Part shown: positions 1 through 9,768 of the stretch, piece after piece
Layout: the number at the start of each line of letters is the position of its first letter
Numbering within the stretch: position 1 is the stretch's first letter
The notes under the pieces: generated by a model
Seen by the model: the letters and a program-made list of their open reading frames with translations, nothing else
Told to the model about the DNA's origin: nothing
The model's database searches: none
Assembly: GCF_000612725.1 (NCBI RefSeq)
Contig: NZ_HG964459.1
Coordinates: 107,003 to 171,002, forward strand
Length of the DNA: 64,000 nt
Direction: 5' to 3'
Source: Mycolicibacterium austroafricanum
GTDB lineage: Bacteria; Actinomycetota; Actinomycetes; Mycobacteriales; Mycobacteriaceae
Program-made: the position numbers and the translations under genes

Positions 1-427
1 CCCACCCCGCCAGTGTGGTGACATCCCCACACAGTTCGGCATCCAACGCCCGCCGGTGCTGCACCGACAAACAGGCCGATTCCCGCACGATCAGGGTGGC
101 TCGCCACTCCGACAGTGCCCCACTCTCCAGCGCGGCCAGGGTGTGCGGCATCTCGTTCACCAACGCCTTGGCGAATCCCAGGTGCCGGTTGCCCAGCACC
201 GGGGCGTCGTGGCGGGCCAACGCCACCTCCGACGCCAACCCCTTGCCACGCTTGGCCGCCGGCACACCACGAGCCTGCTCGGCGGCACGCCGTTTGGCCG
301 CCCACAACGCGGTCGCGCGCGCCTGGGCGGCCGCGGCCTGAGATTTCAGCCGCTCGAACCGCTCCACCGCAGCCCGCAACTCGGCCTGCGACGCCCCCAC
401 ATCAACATCGAACAAACTTTCGAACAT
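1..427 (-). CDS. DUF222/13E12-repeat family protein, N-terminal part (cut by window edge)
   Basis: The frame opens with an ATG at 425-427 and runs off the left edge without a stop, giving about 142 residues. The protein starts MFESLFDVDVGASQAELRAA and continues with a basic, Ala-rich helical stretch and then VLGNRHLGFAKALVNEMPHT, ESGALSEWRATLIVRES and SVQHRRALDAELCG. This is the pattern of the DUF222 region of mycobacterial 13E12-repeat proteins, which usually carry an HNH nuclease domain further on; that part lies outside the window. A TAGCGT hexamer seven bases before the ATG suggests a leaderless transcript. The cellular role of this family is not established. A related C-terminal fragment, also on the minus strand, lies at the right end of the window. 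Confidence 0.75.
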   Translation of the reverse strand, partial: MFESLFDVDVGASQAELRAAVERFERLKSQAAAAQARATALWAAKRRAAEQARGVPAAKRGKGLASEVALARHDAPVLGNRHLGFAKALVNEMPHTLAALESGALSEWRATLIVRESACLSVQHRRALDAELCGDVTTLAGW

Positions 428-434
428 AAACCCG

Positions 435-440
435 ACGCTA
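435..440 (-). promoter_or_regulatory. -10 hexamer for the 13E12-family gene (leaderless)
   Basis: TAGCGT on the minus strand fits TANNNT and ends seven bases before the ATG at 427, placing the predicted transcription start on or next to the start codon. No clear -35 is visible. Confidence 0.4.
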
Positions 441-464
441 CACCGCGCCCCCGACAAAAAGCGG

Positions 465-1670
465 CTACAGGTCCAACGCCTGGTAGGTACTGCGGACGAA
501 CTTCGGCTGTGCGCTCTGCAACTTCGCCAGTGACGTGTTCCCGGCGACCGCCGCGGCCGCATCCGCGGTCAGGTTCGGCATGTTCTGGATGAGGTAGATC
601 AGGATCACATCCGCGGACGGGTCGGCCTGCCACCACGTGCCGTAGGCGCCGGGCCACGAGAACGTGCCGACGCCCCCGGGCCCGAACAACTGCCGAGACT
701 TGGCGGGATCGGTCACCACCGACAGGTTCAACCCGAACCCGCGCCCGATCCAGAACGGCGCGCCCAGGAAGTCGTGCCGTTTCTGTTCGTCGGTCAACCG
801 GTCGGCGCGCATCGACATCGCCGATTCCTCGGACAGCACCCGAACCCCGTCGAGTTCGCCACCGGCCAGCAGCATCTGTGCGAATCGTAGATAGTCGTCC
901 ACGGTCGACCACAGTCCGGCGCCGCCGGTGCAGAACGGGGGATCCACGATCGGGGCCGGACCCATCACGTCGTGGCGCAGCGTGTTGTCCGCGTCCAACT
1001 GGTACATGGTGGCCGCGCGGCGACGGCCGGTGGGGCCGACATGAAAGCCGGTGTCGGACATGCCGAGTGGGCCCAGAACCCGCTCGGACAACACCTCGCT
1101 CAACGGCTTGCCCTCGATCCGCGACAGCGCGATGCCCAGCACATCGGTGGCGTGGCTGTAGGTCAGGCGCTCGCCGGGCTGGTGCACCAGCGGAAGGGCC
1201 GACAGCTCGGCCAGCCACCGGTCCTGGTCCTGCCGGGTCGGCAACTTGCGGTAGGCGTCCGACAGCGGGCCGAGCACCGAGAACATGTACGCCAGCCCAC
1301 TGCGGTGGGTCATCAGATCCTCGATGGTGATGTGGCGCTGGGCCGGCACGGTGCGATCCAGCCCGCCACGGGGATCGACGAGGACCCGCATGTCGGCGAG
1401 TTCGGGCAGCCACGTGGCGATCCGATCGCTGAGCCGGAGCTTGCCCTCGTCGATCAGCGACATCGCCGCGGCCACCGTCACCGGTTTGGTCATCGACGCG
1501 ATGCGAAAGATCGTGTCCCGCTGCATCGGTAGCCGCGCCTCGACGTCGCGGTAGCCCAGCTCGTTGACCTGCCGCACCTCGCCGGCCTGCCAGACCAGCG
1601 TGACGGCCCCCGCCAGCAGTCCGGCGTCGATCGCCTCGGCGATGGATGCCTTGTTGCGGTCCAGATTCAT
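465..1670 (-). CDS. Serine hydrolase, beta-lactamase/EstB-like family
   Basis: 401-residue class C beta-lactamase-type (penicillin-binding-protein fold) hydrolase. The nucleophile motif SMTK is at residues 59-62 (context RIASMTKPVT) and the second motif is YSH at 171-173, as in EstB-type esterases that have YSx rather than YSN. A glycine-rich segment (FGPGGVGTFSWPGAYGTWW) near the C-terminus takes the place of the KTG strand. No signal peptide is seen, so it is probably cytosolic and likely an ester or lactone hydrolase rather than a true beta-lactamase. I chose the ATG at 1670 over an upstream in-frame start at 1745 because similarity to the family begins there and a TAGCCT hexamer sits seven bases upstream. 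It is divergent from pyrR. The substrate cannot be told from sequence. Confidence 0.8.
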   Translation of the reverse strand: MNLDRNKASIAEAIDAGLLAGAVTLVWQAGEVRQVNELGYRDVEARLPMQRDTIFRIASMTKPVTVAAAMSLIDEGKLRLSDRIATWLPELADMRVLVDPRGGLDRTVPAQRHITIEDLMTHRSGLAYMFSVLGPLSDAYRKLPTRQDQDRWLAELSALPLVHQPGERLTYSHATDVLGIALSRIEGKPLSEVLSERVLGPLGMSDTGFHVGPTGRRRAATMYQLDADNTLRHDVMGPAPIVDPPFCTGGAGLWSTVDDYLRFAQMLLAGGELDGVRVLSEESAMSMRADRLTDEQKRHDFLGAPFWIGRGFGLNLSVVTDPAKSRQLFGPGGVGTFSWPGAYGTWWQADPSADVILIYLIQNMPNLTADAAAAVAGNTSLAKLQSAQPKFVRSTYQALDL

Positions 1671-1677
1671 CCGGCCG

Positions 1678-1683
1678 AGGCTA
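1678..1683 (-). promoter_or_regulatory. -10 hexamer for the serine hydrolase (leaderless)
   Basis: TAGCCT on the minus strand is followed by seven bases and then the ATG at 1670. This supports that start and a transcript lacking a 5' leader. Confidence 0.45.
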
Positions 1684-1738
1684 CCTGCAGTGGCCAGAAC
1701 CTGATCGGTCGGAGTGAAACGGGATGCGCAGGCACTCC

Positions 1739-1755
1739 TTGACACCTGCTAAGCT
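1739..1755 (+). promoter_or_regulatory. Candidate promoter of the pyr operon
   Basis: TGCTAAGCT at 1747-1755 is an extended -10 (TGN-TANNNT); transcription would start near 1762. A perfect TTGACA lies at 1739-1744, but it is only five bases from this -10, so it cannot be its normal -35 partner. The predicted start places the PyrR-binding hairpin in the mRNA leader. Confidence 0.45.
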
Positions 1756-1773
1756 CGCCGCAGTTTCCGACAT

Positions 1774-1810
1774 CCTTTAACGATCCGTCCCGTGAGGCGG
1801 AGAAGGAGGT
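1774..1810 (+). promoter_or_regulatory. PyrR-binding hairpin in the pyr leader, overlapping the ribosome binding site
   Basis: Bases 1785-1789 (CCGTC) and 1796-1800 (GGCGG) form a stem closing a six-base loop CCGTGA at 1790-1795, which fits the CNGNGA loop conserved in PyrR-binding RNAs. A lower stem pairs CCTT (1774-1777) with AAGG (1803-1806), separated by a one-sided purine-containing bulge as in the known binding loops. The lower stem includes part of the Shine-Dalgarno AAGGAGGT (1803-1810) of pyrR. Established knowledge: in M. smegmatis PyrR represses pyr translation through such a leader. Inference: UMP-bound PyrR stabilises this hairpin and hides the ribosome binding site. Confidence 0.75.
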
Positions 1811-1821
1811 CCGGCTCACTC

Positions 1822-2403
1822 GTGGGCGCACCCGACCAGACCGGTCCCGACCGGGAGCTGATGTCCGCAGCGGACGTCAGCCGCACGATTGCCCGTATCG
1901 CCCACCAGATCATCGAGAAGACCGCGCTCGACGGCCCGGACGGCCCGCGCGTCATCCTGCTCGGCATCCCGACCCGCGGCGTGACGCTGGCCACCCGCCT
2001 CGCGCGCAACATCGCCGAGTTCAGCGGTGTCGAGGTCGCCCACGGTGCGCTCGACATCACGCTCTACCGCGACGACCTGATGACCAAGCCGCCGCGCGCA
2101 CTGGCGGCCACCTCGATCCCCGAGGGCGGCATCGACGGGGCGCTCGTCGTGCTCGTCGACGACGTCCTCTACTCCGGCCGGTCCGTGCGCTCGGCGCTCG
2201 ACGCGCTGCGAGACCTCGGAAGACCCAAGTCCGTGCAGCTGGCGGTGCTCGTCGACCGTGGTCACCGCGAGCTGCCGATCCGCGCCGACTACGTCGGTAA
2301 GAACGTCCCGACGTCGCGGGCCGAGAACGTCAAGGTCCGTCTCACCGAAGACGACGGACACGACGGCGTCCGCATCGCACCGTATGGAGGGCCTGCCCGG
2401 TGA
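1822..2403 (+). CDS. pyrR: PyrR, pyrimidine operon regulator / uracil phosphoribosyltransferase
   Basis: 193-residue bifunctional protein of the phosphoribosyltransferase fold. The PRPP-binding loop [13 protein letters not shown] is at about residues 109-121, followed by the conserved [19 protein letters not shown] segment. It binds pyr mRNA when UMP is high and also converts uracil and PRPP to UMP. I chose the GTG at 1822, which lies 11 bases after a strong AAGGAGGT, over an in-frame ATG-less extension that would run into the leader hairpin. It is the first gene of the operon and its TGA overlaps the GTG of pyrB (GTGA), so translation is probably coupled. Control is by the hairpin at 1774-1810. 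Confidence 0.95.
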   Translation: MGAPDQTGPDRELMSAADVSRTIARIAHQIIEKTALDGPDGPRVILLGIPTRGVTLATRLARNIAEFSGVEVAHGALDITLYRDDLMTKPPRALAATSIPEGGIDGALVVLVDDVLYSGRSVRSALDALRDLGRPKSVQLAVLVDRGHRELPIRADYVGKNVPTSRAENVKVRLTEDDGHDGVRIAPYGGPAR

Positions 2404-3347
2404 AGCACCTGTTGACCGCGGCCGATCTCAGCCGCGAAGATGCCACCGCGATCCTCGACAACGCCGACCGGTTCCGCGAGGCGTTGGTGGGCCGCGAGGT
2501 CAAGAAGCTGCCCACGCTTCGCGGTCGCACCATCATCACGATGTTCTACGAGAACTCCACCCGCACCCGGGTGTCGTTCGAGGTGGCAGGCAAGTGGATG
2601 AGTGCCGACGTGATCAACGTCAGCTCGTCGGGATCCTCTGTGGCCAAAGGGGAATCGCTGCGCGACACCGCGCTGACCCTGCGCGCCGCAGGTGCCGACG
2701 CGCTGATCATCCGTCACCCCGCATCGGGTGCGGCCCAGCAGTTGGCGGCATGGACGCTCGACGAGCACGGCGGTCCGTCGATCATCAATGCCGGGGACGG
2801 CACCCACGAACACCCCACCCAGGCGCTCCTGGACGCGCTGACCATCCGGCAGCGGCTGGGCTCCGTCGAGGGCAAGCGCGTCGTCATCGTGGGCGACGTA
2901 CTGCACAGCCGCGTCGCCCGCTCCAATGTGGCGCTGCTGCACACGCTCGGCGCGGAAGTCGTGCTCGTCGCCCCGCCGACTCTGCTGCCGGTGGGTGTCG
3001 CGGACTGGCCGGTGACCGTGTCCCAGGACATCGACGCGGAGCTGCCGCTCGCTGACGCGGTGCTGATGCTGCGGGTGCAGGCCGAACGCATGAACGGCGG
3101 CTTCTTCCCGTCCTCGCGGGAGTACTCGGTGCGCTACGGGTTGTCCGAGAAGCGTCAGTCACGGCTCGCCGAGCACGCCGTGGTGCTGCACCCGGGACCG
3201 ATGTTGCGCGGGATGGAGATCGCGTACTCGGTGGCGGATTCGTCGCAATCGGCGGTGCTGCAACAGGTTTCCAACGGTGTTCACGTCCGGATGGCGGTGC
3301 TGTTCCACCTGCTCGTCGGATCCGAGCAGGAGGCGATCAGCGCATGA
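2400..3347 (+). CDS. pyrB: Aspartate carbamoyltransferase catalytic subunit
   Basis: 315-residue enzyme that joins carbamoyl phosphate and L-aspartate to give N-carbamoyl-aspartate, the second step of UMP synthesis. The carbamoyl-phosphate motif STRTR is at residues 53-57 and HPTQ at 139-142; the carbamoyltransferase signature spans [13 protein letters not shown]. No regulatory pyrI chain is nearby, as usual for actinobacteria. Start is a GTG overlapping the pyrR stop; the stop in turn overlaps the ATG of pyrC (ATGA). Carbamoyl phosphate is supplied by carA and carB of the same operon. Confidence 0.97.
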   Translation: MKHLLTAADLSREDATAILDNADRFREALVGREVKKLPTLRGRTIITMFYENSTRTRVSFEVAGKWMSADVINVSSSGSSVAKGESLRDTALTLRAAGADALIIRHPASGAAQQLAAWTLDEHGGPSIINAGDGTHEHPTQALLDALTIRQRLGSVEGKRVVIVGDVLHSRVARSNVALLHTLGAEVVLVAPPTLLPVGVADWPVTVSQDIDAELPLADAVLMLRVQAERMNGGFFPSSREYSVRYGLSEKRQSRLAEHAVVLHPGPMLRGMEIAYSVADSSQSAVLQQVSNGVHVRMAVLFHLLVGSEQEAISA

Positions 3348-4672
3348 CATCATCCAGCCCAGAGTCGCTGCGCTCCTGCCCGCCGATCGTGTTGAAGTCG
3401 GTCCGTCTCTACGGTGAGGGCGACCCGGTCGACGTGCTGGTGCGCGACGGACAGATCGCCGAGATCGGCGAGCGGCTCACCGCGCCGACAGACGCCGACA
3501 GCATCGACTGCGAAGGCAAGATCCTGCTGCCCGGCTTCGTCGACCTGCACACCCACCTTCGCGAGCCCGGCCGAGAATATGCCGAGGACATCGAAACCGG
3601 CTCGGCGGCAGCGGCTCTCGGCGGCTACACCGCCGTTTTCGCGATGGCCAACACCGACCCGGTCGCCGATTCGGCGGTGGTCACCGACCATGTGTGGCAC
3701 CGCGGTCAGCAGGTCGGTCTGGTCGACGTGCATCCCGTCGGTGCGGTGACCGTCGGCCTGGATGGCAAGCAGCTCACCGAGATGGGCCTGATGGCCGCCG
3801 GTGCCGGACAGGTCCGGATGTTCTCCGACGACGGCGTGTGCGTGGACGACCCGCTGGTCATGCGCCGCGCGCTGGAGTACGCCTCCGGCCTGGGTGTGCT
3901 GATCGCCCAGCACGCCGAGGAGCCGCGCCTGACCGTCGGTGCGGTCGCCCACGAGGGCCCCAACGCCGCCCGACTGGGACTGGCCGGCTGGCCGAGGGCG
4001 GCCGAGGAGTCGATCGTCGCCCGTGACGCACTGCTGGCCCGCGATGCCGGGGCTCGCGTGCACATCTGCCACGCCTCGACGGCAGGCACCGTCGAGTTAC
4101 TCAAATGGGCTAAAAGCCAAGGTATCTCGATCACCGCCGAGGTCACCCCGCACCATCTGCTGCTCGACGACTCGCGGCTGGACACCTATGACGGTGTCAA
4201 CCGGGTGAACCCCCCGCTGCGTGAGGTCAGCGACGCGGTCGCGCTGCGGCGGGCCCTCGCCGACGGTGTGATCGACTGCGTGGCCACTGATCACGCACCG
4301 CACGGCGCGCACGAGAAGTGCTGTGAATTCGCCAACGCCCGGCCCGGCATGCTGGGGTTGCAGACCGCGTTGTCGGTGGTCGTCGAAACCCTGGTCAACC
4401 CCGGCCTGCTGACCTGGCGCGACGTGGCGCGGGTGATGAGCGAGGCGCCCGCGCGGATCGTCGGGCTGCCGGACCAGGGCAGGCCGCTGGAGGTCGGGGA
4501 GCCGGCTAACCTCACCGTCGTCGACCCCGCGGCACGGTGGACGGTGAAGGGTCCGGAGCTGGCCAGCCGGTCGGACAACACACCGTATGAGGACATGGAA
4601 CTGCCCGCCGTGGTCACCGCGACGTTGCTGCGGGGCAAGGTCACCGCGCGTGACGGGAAGGTCGGCGCGTGA
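3344..4672 (+). CDS. pyrC: Dihydroorotase
   Basis: 442-residue amidohydrolase closing N-carbamoyl-aspartate to dihydroorotate. The zinc site motif LHTHLREP is at about residues 68-75 (His69 and His71), later ligands are in RVHICHAS and TAEVTPHH, and the catalytic Asp lies in ATDHAPH. The length is close to actinobacterial type I dihydroorotases. The first ten or so residues (Ser-rich) exceed the usual N-terminus, but the ATG at 3344 overlaps the pyrB stop and is the best coupled start. The TGA overlaps the GTG of the next gene. Confidence 0.97.
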   Translation: MTSSSPESLRSCPPIVLKSVRLYGEGDPVDVLVRDGQIAEIGERLTAPTDADSIDCEGKILLPGFVDLHTHLREPGREYAEDIETGSAAAALGGYTAVFAMANTDPVADSAVVTDHVWHRGQQVGLVDVHPVGAVTVGLDGKQLTEMGLMAAGAGQVRMFSDDGVCVDDPLVMRRALEYASGLGVLIAQHAEEPRLTVGAVAHEGPNAARLGLAGWPRAAEESIVARDALLARDAGARVHICHASTAGTVELLKWAKSQGISITAEVTPHHLLLDDSRLDTYDGVNRVNPPLREVSDAVALRRALADGVIDCVATDHAPHGAHEKCCEFANARPGMLGLQTALSVVVETLVNPGLLTWRDVARVMSEAPARIVGLPDQGRPLEVGEPANLTVVDPAARWTVKGPELASRSDNTPYEDMELPAVVTATLLRGKVTARDGKVGA

Positions 4673-5172
4673 ACACCCCGACGCTGGTCGCCTCCCTGGT
4701 GATGGCCGCTATCCTGGCGGTGCTGATCGCAGTGCTGATCCAGGCGATGATGCGCGGTTGGCGCCGGCGGGTGGAACGTCAGGCCAAGATCATCGGAGCC
4801 CTGCCGCCGCTGCCCGACACCGTCGGCCCTGCGCTCGTCCCCGCCACCAAAGGTCTCTACGTCGGCAGCACGCTGGTGCCGCACTGGAACGACCGGGTCG
4901 CCGCCGGCGACCTCGGCTTCCGCGCCAAGGCCGTCCTCACCCGCTACCCCGAAGGAATCATGTTGCAGCGCACCGGCGCCGGGCCGATCTGGATACCCGA
5001 CGACGCCATCGCCGAAATCCGCACCGAGAAGAATCTCGCCGGCAAGGCCCTCACCCATGAGGGCATCCTGGCGATCCGCTGGCGGCTGCCGTCGGGCACT
5101 GAGATCGACACCGGATTCCGCGCCGACGACCGCCGTGACTACGTGAGATGGCTCCCCGAGGAGGCCGCATGA
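4669..5172 (+). CDS. Membrane-anchored PH-like protein of the pyr operon (Rv1382-like)
   Basis: 167 residues with one N-terminal transmembrane helix at about residues 5-28 ([20 protein letters not shown]), followed by a basic patch ([10 protein letters not shown]) and a soluble domain of beta-strand character with [20 protein letters not shown] and [15 protein letters not shown]. It corresponds in position to the conserved gene between pyrC and carA in mycobacteria (Rv1382 in M. tuberculosis), where no biochemical role is known to me. It overlaps pyrC by four bases and carA by four, so it is made together with the pyrimidine enzymes, yet nothing in it suggests catalysis. Confidence 0.85.
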   Translation: MNTPTLVASLVMAAILAVLIAVLIQAMMRGWRRRVERQAKIIGALPPLPDTVGPALVPATKGLYVGSTLVPHWNDRVAAGDLGFRAKAVLTRYPEGIMLQRTGAGPIWIPDDAIAEIRTEKNLAGKALTHEGILAIRWRLPSGTEIDTGFRADDRRDYVRWLPEEAA

Positions 5173-6299
5173 CCACACAGAAAGCCCTACTGGTCCTGGA
5201 GGACGGCCGTATCTTCACCGGCACGACCTTCGGCGCGGTCGGGGAGACATTGGGTGAGGCCGTGTTCTCGACCGCGATGTCGGGTTATCAGGAGACCCTG
5301 ACCGATCCCAGCTACCACCGCCAGATCGTCGTCGCGACCGCACCCCAGATCGGCAACACCGGCTGGAACCTCGATGACAGCGAGAGCCGCGGGGACAAGA
5401 TCTGGGTGGCCGGCTACGCGGTCCGCGACCCGTCGCCGCGGGCATCGAACTGGCGCGCCACCGGGACGCTCGACGACGAACTGCAGCGCCAGAGCATCGT
5501 CGGAATCGCCGGCATCGACACCCGCGCGGTGGTGCGTCATCTGCGCAGCCGCGGCTCGATGAAGGCCGGGGTGTTCAGCGGCGCGGCGGCCGACGCGCCG
5601 GTCGACGAACTGGTGGCCCGGGTCCGCGGGCAGAAGCCGATGCTCGGCGCCGATCTGGCCGGCGAGGTCAGCACGGACGCCGGCTATGTGGTGGAACCCG
5701 AAGGGCCGCAACGGTTCACGGTCGCCGCGCTGGATCTGGGCATCAAGACCAACACCCCGCGCAACTTCGCCCGCCGCGGAGTTCGCAGTGTGGTGCTGCC
5801 GTCCTCGGCGACCTTCGCGCAGATCGCCGACCTCAGGCCGGACGGAGTGTTCCTGTCCAACGGGCCGGGTGACCCGGCGACCGCCGACCACATCGTGGCG
5901 GTCACCCGCGAGGTGCTCGGCGCCGGGATCCCGCTGTTCGGCATCTGCTTCGGCAACCAGATCCTGGGCCGGGCGCTGGGCCTGTCCACCTACAAGATGG
6001 TGTTCGGCCACCGGGGCATCAACATCCCGGTGATCGACCACGCCACCGGCCGTGTCGCGATCACCGCCCAGAACCACGGCTTCGCGCTGGAAGGTGAAGC
6101 CGGACAGACGTTCGACACGCCCTTCGGCGACGCCGAAGTCAGCCACACCTGCGCCAATGACGGTGTGGTGGAAGGGGTGCGGTTGAAGAGTGGGCGTGCC
6201 TTCTCGGTGCAATACCACCCGGAGGCGGCCGCAGGCCCGCATGACGCCGAGTACCTGTTCGACCAGTTCATCGACTTGATGGCGGGGGAGAACAAGTGA
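5169..6299 (+). CDS. carA: Carbamoyl-phosphate synthase small (glutaminase) subunit
   Basis: 376 residues. The N-terminal CPSase small-chain domain (ALLVLEDGRIFTGTTFGAVG) is followed by a class I glutamine amidotransferase domain with the nucleophile in FGICFGNQILG and the His/Glu pair in QYHPEA. It releases ammonia from glutamine and channels it to CarB. The ATG at 5169 overlaps the previous stop (ATGA); an in-frame ATG 21 bases upstream is less likely because it adds residues outside the family. Unlike the other junctions in this operon, a 128-bp gap with repeats follows before carB. Confidence 0.97.
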   Translation: MTTQKALLVLEDGRIFTGTTFGAVGETLGEAVFSTAMSGYQETLTDPSYHRQIVVATAPQIGNTGWNLDDSESRGDKIWVAGYAVRDPSPRASNWRATGTLDDELQRQSIVGIAGIDTRAVVRHLRSRGSMKAGVFSGAAADAPVDELVARVRGQKPMLGADLAGEVSTDAGYVVEPEGPQRFTVAALDLGIKTNTPRNFARRGVRSVVLPSSATFAQIADLRPDGVFLSNGPGDPATADHIVAVTREVLGAGIPLFGICFGNQILGRALGLSTYKMVFGHRGINIPVIDHATGRVAITAQNHGFALEGEAGQTFDTPFGDAEVSHTCANDGVVEGVRLKSGRAFSVQYHPEAAAGPHDAEYLFDQFIDLMAGENK

Positions 6300-6320
6300 C
6301 AGGGACAGCACTGTCGTCGG

Positions 6321-6414
6321 GCGCGAGTGTGCGCTTTTGTATGAAATCTCGCGGCGTGTCGCGTGCAGACACGCACGCTCGCGCAGAGGGAGACACGCAC
6401 GCTCGCGCAGAGGG
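6321..6414 (+). repeat. Inverted and tandem repeats between carA and carB
   Basis: Two perfect 24-bp tandem copies occupy 6367-6390 and 6391-6414. Each contains CGCACGCTCGCGC (6372-6384 and 6396-6408), which pairs, with one G-U position, to GCGCGAGTGTGCG at 6321-6333. Nested inside is a perfect seven-base inverted repeat, GCGTGTC (6354-6360) and GACACGC (6368-6374). The element therefore can fold two ways, with either tandem copy as the distal arm. It looks like a mycobacterial intergenic palindrome rather than a gene. Confidence 0.8.
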
Positions 6415-6427
6415 AGAGAAGTAACAG

Positions 6428-9400
6428 ATGCCACGTCGTCCAGACCTCAACCACGTGCTGGTGATCGGGTCCGGCCCGATCCTGATCGGTCAGGCCGCCG
6501 AGTTCGATTACTCCGGCACGCAGGCGTGCCGGGTGCTGCGGGCCGAGGGCCTGCAGGTCACGCTGATCAACTCCAACCCGGCCACGATCATGACCGATCC
6601 CGAGTACGCCGACCACACCTACGTGGAGCCGATCACCGCGGAGTTCGTCGAGAAGGTCATCGCCCAGCAGGCCGAACGCGGCAACAAGATCGACGCACTG
6701 CTGGCCACCCTCGGCGGCCAGACCGCGCTCAACACCGCGGTGAAGCTGTCCGAGAACGGCGCCCTGGAAAGGTACGGGGTCGAGCTGATCGGCGCCGACT
6801 TCGAAGCCATCCAGCGCGGCGAGGACCGGCAGAAGTTCAAGGACATCGTCACCAAGGTCGGCGGCGAGTCCGCCCGCAGCCGAGTCTGTTTCACGATGGA
6901 CGAGGTGCGTGACACCGTCGCGGACCTCGGCCTGCCCGTGGTGGTGCGACCCAGCTTCACGATGGGCGGACTCGGCTCGGGCATGGCGTACTCGGCCGAG
7001 GATGTCGAGCGGATGGCCGGCGACGGTCTGGCGGCATCCCCGTCGGCGAACGTGCTCATCGAGGAGTCCATCTACGGATGGAAGGAGTACGAGCTCGAGC
7101 TGATGCGCGACGGTCACGACAACGTCGTGGTGGTGTGCTCGATCGAGAACTTCGACCCGATGGGTGTGCACACCGGAGACTCGGTCACCGTCGCGCCGGC
7201 GATGACCCTGACCGACCGCGAATACCAGACGATGCGCACGCTCGGCATCGAGATCCTGCGCGAAGTCGGGGTGGACACCGGCGGCTGCAACATCCAGTTC
7301 GCGGTGAACCCGAAGGACGGCCGGCTCATCGTCATCGAGATGAACCCGCGTGTGTCGCGGTCCTCGGCGCTGGCGTCGAAGGCCACCGGCTTCCCGATCG
7401 CCAAGATCGCCGCGAAACTGGCGATCGGCTACACCCTCGACGAGATCGTCAACGACATCACCAAGGAGACGCCGGCCTGCTTCGAGCCGACGCTGGACTA
7501 CGTGGTGGTCAAGGCCCCGCGGTTCGCGTTCGAGAAGTTCCCCGGCGCCGACGGCACGCTGACCACCACGATGAAGTCGGTGGGCGAGGCGATGTCGTTG
7601 GGCCGCAACTTCATCGAGGCGCTCGGCAAGGTGATGCGGTCGCTGGAGACCGGCCGGGCGGGCTTCTGGACCGGGCCCGATCCCGAGGGCAGCGTCGACG
7701 AGGTGCTGACGCGCCTGCACACCGCCACCGACGGACGGCTCTACGACATCGAGTACGCGCTGCGTCTCGGGGCGACCGTCGAACAGGTCGCCGTGGCCTC
7801 CGGTGTGGACCCGTGGTTCGTCGAACAGATCGGCAGACTGGTGGCACTGCGCGCCGAGCTGATCGACGCACCGGTGCTGGGAGAGGAACTGCTGCGCCGC
7901 AGCAAGCACAACGGGCTCTCGGACCGCCAGATCGCCGCGCTGCGTCCGGAACTGGCAGGGGAGATGGGGGTGCGCGTGCTGCGGCAACGGCTCGGCATCC
8001 ATCCGGTCTTCAAGACGGTGGACACCTGCGCCGCCGAGTTCGAGGCCAGGACGCCGTACCACTACAGCAGCTACGAGCTGGATCCGTCCGCCGAGACCGA
8101 GGTCGCGCCCCAGGCCGAACGACCCAAGGTGCTCATCCTGGGCTCGGGTCCCAACCGCATCGGTCAGGGCATCGAGTTCGACTACAGCTGCGTGCACGCC
8201 GCGACCACGCTGACCGAGGCGGGCTTCGAGACCGTCATGATCAACTGCAACCCGGAGACGGTGTCCACCGACTACGACACCGCCGACCGGCTGTACTTCG
8301 AACCGTTGACGTTCGAGGACGTGCTGGAGATCTACTACGCCGAGCAGGCCTCCGGGGAGGGCGGTCCCGGCGTGGTCGGGGTGATCGTGCAGCTCGGCGG
8401 GCAGACCCCGCTCGGGCTCGCCGAGCGGCTGGAGAAGGCGGGCGTGCCGATCGTGGGCACCCTGCCCGAGGCCATCGACCTGGCCGAGGACCGTGGCGAG
8501 TTCGGTGAGGTGCTGCGCCGGGCTGGGCTGCCCGCGCCGCGGTTCGGCGTGGCCACCAGCTTCGACCAGGCCCGTCGGATCGCCGCCGAGATCGGCTACC
8601 CGGTGCTGGTGCGGCCGTCCTACGTGCTCGGCGGCCGCGGCATGGAGATCGTCTACGACGAGGAGACCCTTGAGGGCTACATCACCAGGGCCACCGAGCT
8701 CTCGCCGGAACACCCGGTTCTGGTGGACCGGTTCCTCGAAGACGCGATCGAGATCGACGTGGACGCGCTCTGCGACGGCACCGAGGTGTACATCGGCGGC
8801 GTGATGGAGCACATCGAGGAGGCCGGTATCCACTCCGGGGACTCGGCGTGTGCGTTGCCGCCGGTGACGTTGGGGCGCAGCGACATCGAGGCCGTGCGGC
8901 GCGCCACCGAGGCGATCGCGTTCGGCATCGGCGTCGTCGGCCTGCTCAACGTGCAGTACGCGCTCAAGGACGATGTCCTCTACGTGCTGGAGGCCAACCC
9001 GAGGGCGAGCCGCACCGTGCCCTTTGTCTCCAAGGCCACCGCGGTCCCGCTGGCCAAGGCGTGCGCGCGGATCATGCTCGGCGCCACCATCGCCCAGCTC
9101 AGGGAGGAAGGCGTGCTGGCGTCCACCGGGGACGGGGCCGTGACCGCGCGCAACGCCCCGGTGGCGGTGAAGGAGGCCGTGCTGCCCTTCCACCGGTTCC
9201 GCAAGGCCGACGGATCCCAGATCGATTCGCTGCTCGGGCCGGAGATGAAGTCCACCGGCGAGGTGATGGGCATCGCCGCCGACTTCGGCAGCGCGTTCGC
9301 CAAGAGCCAAACCGCCGCCTACGGCTCGCTGCCGGCCCAGGGCACGGTGTTCGTGTCTGTGGCCAACCGGGACAAACGCTCGCTGGTGTTCCCGGTCAAG

Positions 9401-9766
9401 CGCCTCGCCGACCTGGGCTTCCGGGTGCTGGCCACCGAGGGCACCGCAGAGATGTTGCGCCGCAACGGAATTCCGTGCGAGGAGGTGCGCAAGCACTTCC
9501 AGGAGTTCAGCGAAGGGCTTCCGCAGATGTCTGCCGTCGACGCCATCAAGGCCGGGCACGTCGACATGGTGATCAACACCCCGTACGGCAATTCCGGGCC
9601 GCGCATCGACGGATACGAGATCCGTTCGGCCGCGGTGTCGATGAACATCCCCTGTGTGACGACGGTGCAGGGCGCGTCGGCGGCCGTCCAGGGCATCGAG
9701 GCCGGTATCCGCGGCGACATCGGGGTCAGGTCGCTGCAGGAACTCCACAGCGCGCTGGGGTCCTGA
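6428..9766 (+). CDS. carB: Carbamoyl-phosphate synthase large subunit
   Basis: 1112 residues, the usual size. It contains two homologous ATP-grasp halves: the first begins [21 protein letters not shown], the second (about residue 570) [20 protein letters not shown], with the internal oligomerisation segment between and an allosteric MGS-like domain after about residue 950 ([20 protein letters not shown]). It makes carbamoyl phosphate from bicarbonate, ammonia from CarA and two ATP, for both pyrimidine and arginine synthesis. The start ATG is preceded by GGAGAG in the repeat-bearing gap, so its translation is not directly coupled to carA. Confidence 0.98.
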   Translation: MPRRPDLNHVLVIGSGPILIGQAAEFDYSGTQACRVLRAEGLQVTLINSNPATIMTDPEYADHTYVEPITAEFVEKVIAQQAERGNKIDALLATLGGQTALNTAVKLSENGALERYGVELIGADFEAIQRGEDRQKFKDIVTKVGGESARSRVCFTMDEVRDTVADLGLPVVVRPSFTMGGLGSGMAYSAEDVERMAGDGLAASPSANVLIEESIYGWKEYELELMRDGHDNVVVVCSIENFDPMGVHTGDSVTVAPAMTLTDREYQTMRTLGIEILREVGVDTGGCNIQFAVNPKDGRLIVIEMNPRVSRSSALASKATGFPIAKIAAKLAIGYTLDEIVNDITKETPACFEPTLDYVVVKAPRFAFEKFPGADGTLTTTMKSVGEAMSLGRNFIEALGKVMRSLETGRAGFWTGPDPEGSVDEVLTRLHTATDGRLYDIEYALRLGATVEQVAVASGVDPWFVEQIGRLVALRAELIDAPVLGEELLRRSKHNGLSDRQIAALRPELAGEMGVRVLRQRLGIHPVFKTVDTCAAEFEARTPYHYSSYELDPSAETEVAPQAERPKVLILGSGPNRIGQGIEFDYSCVHAATTLTEAGFETVMINCNPETVSTDYDTADRLYFEPLTFEDVLEIYYAEQASGEGGPGVVGVIVQLGGQTPLGLAERLEKAGVPIVGTLPEAIDLAEDRGEFGEVLRRAGLPAPRFGVATSFDQARRIAAEIGYPVLVRPSYVLGGRGMEIVYDEETLEGYITRATELSPEHPVLVDRFLEDAIEIDVDALCDGTEVYIGGVMEHIEEAGIHSGDSACALPPVTLGRSDIEAVRRATEAIAFGIGVVGLLNVQYALKDDVLYVLEANPRASRTVPFVSKATAVPLAKACARIMLGATIAQLREEGVLASTGDGAVTARNAPVAVKEAVLPFHRFRKADGSQIDSLLGPEMKSTGEVMGIAADFGSAFAKSQTAAYGSLPAQGTVFVSVANRDKRSLVFPVKRLADLGFRVLATEGTAEMLRRNGIPCEEVRKHFQEFSEGLPQMSAVDAIKAGHVDMVINTPYGNSGPRIDGYEIRSAAVSMNIPCVTTVQGASAAVQGIEAGIRGDIGVRSLQELHSALGS

Positions 9767-9768
9767 GC

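Noticed and set aside
1739-1744. Perfect TTGACA as the -35 of the pyr promoter
   Set aside because: No acceptable -10 lies 16-19 bases downstream; the extended -10 at 1747-1755 is too close. It is noted only as a nearby motif.
5990-9748. A 1252-codon open frame on the minus strand opposite carB
   Set aside because: It lies opposite the unmistakable carB frame; its sequence is rich in Arg, His, Gly and Asp without any domain. High-GC codon bias opens such antisense frames.
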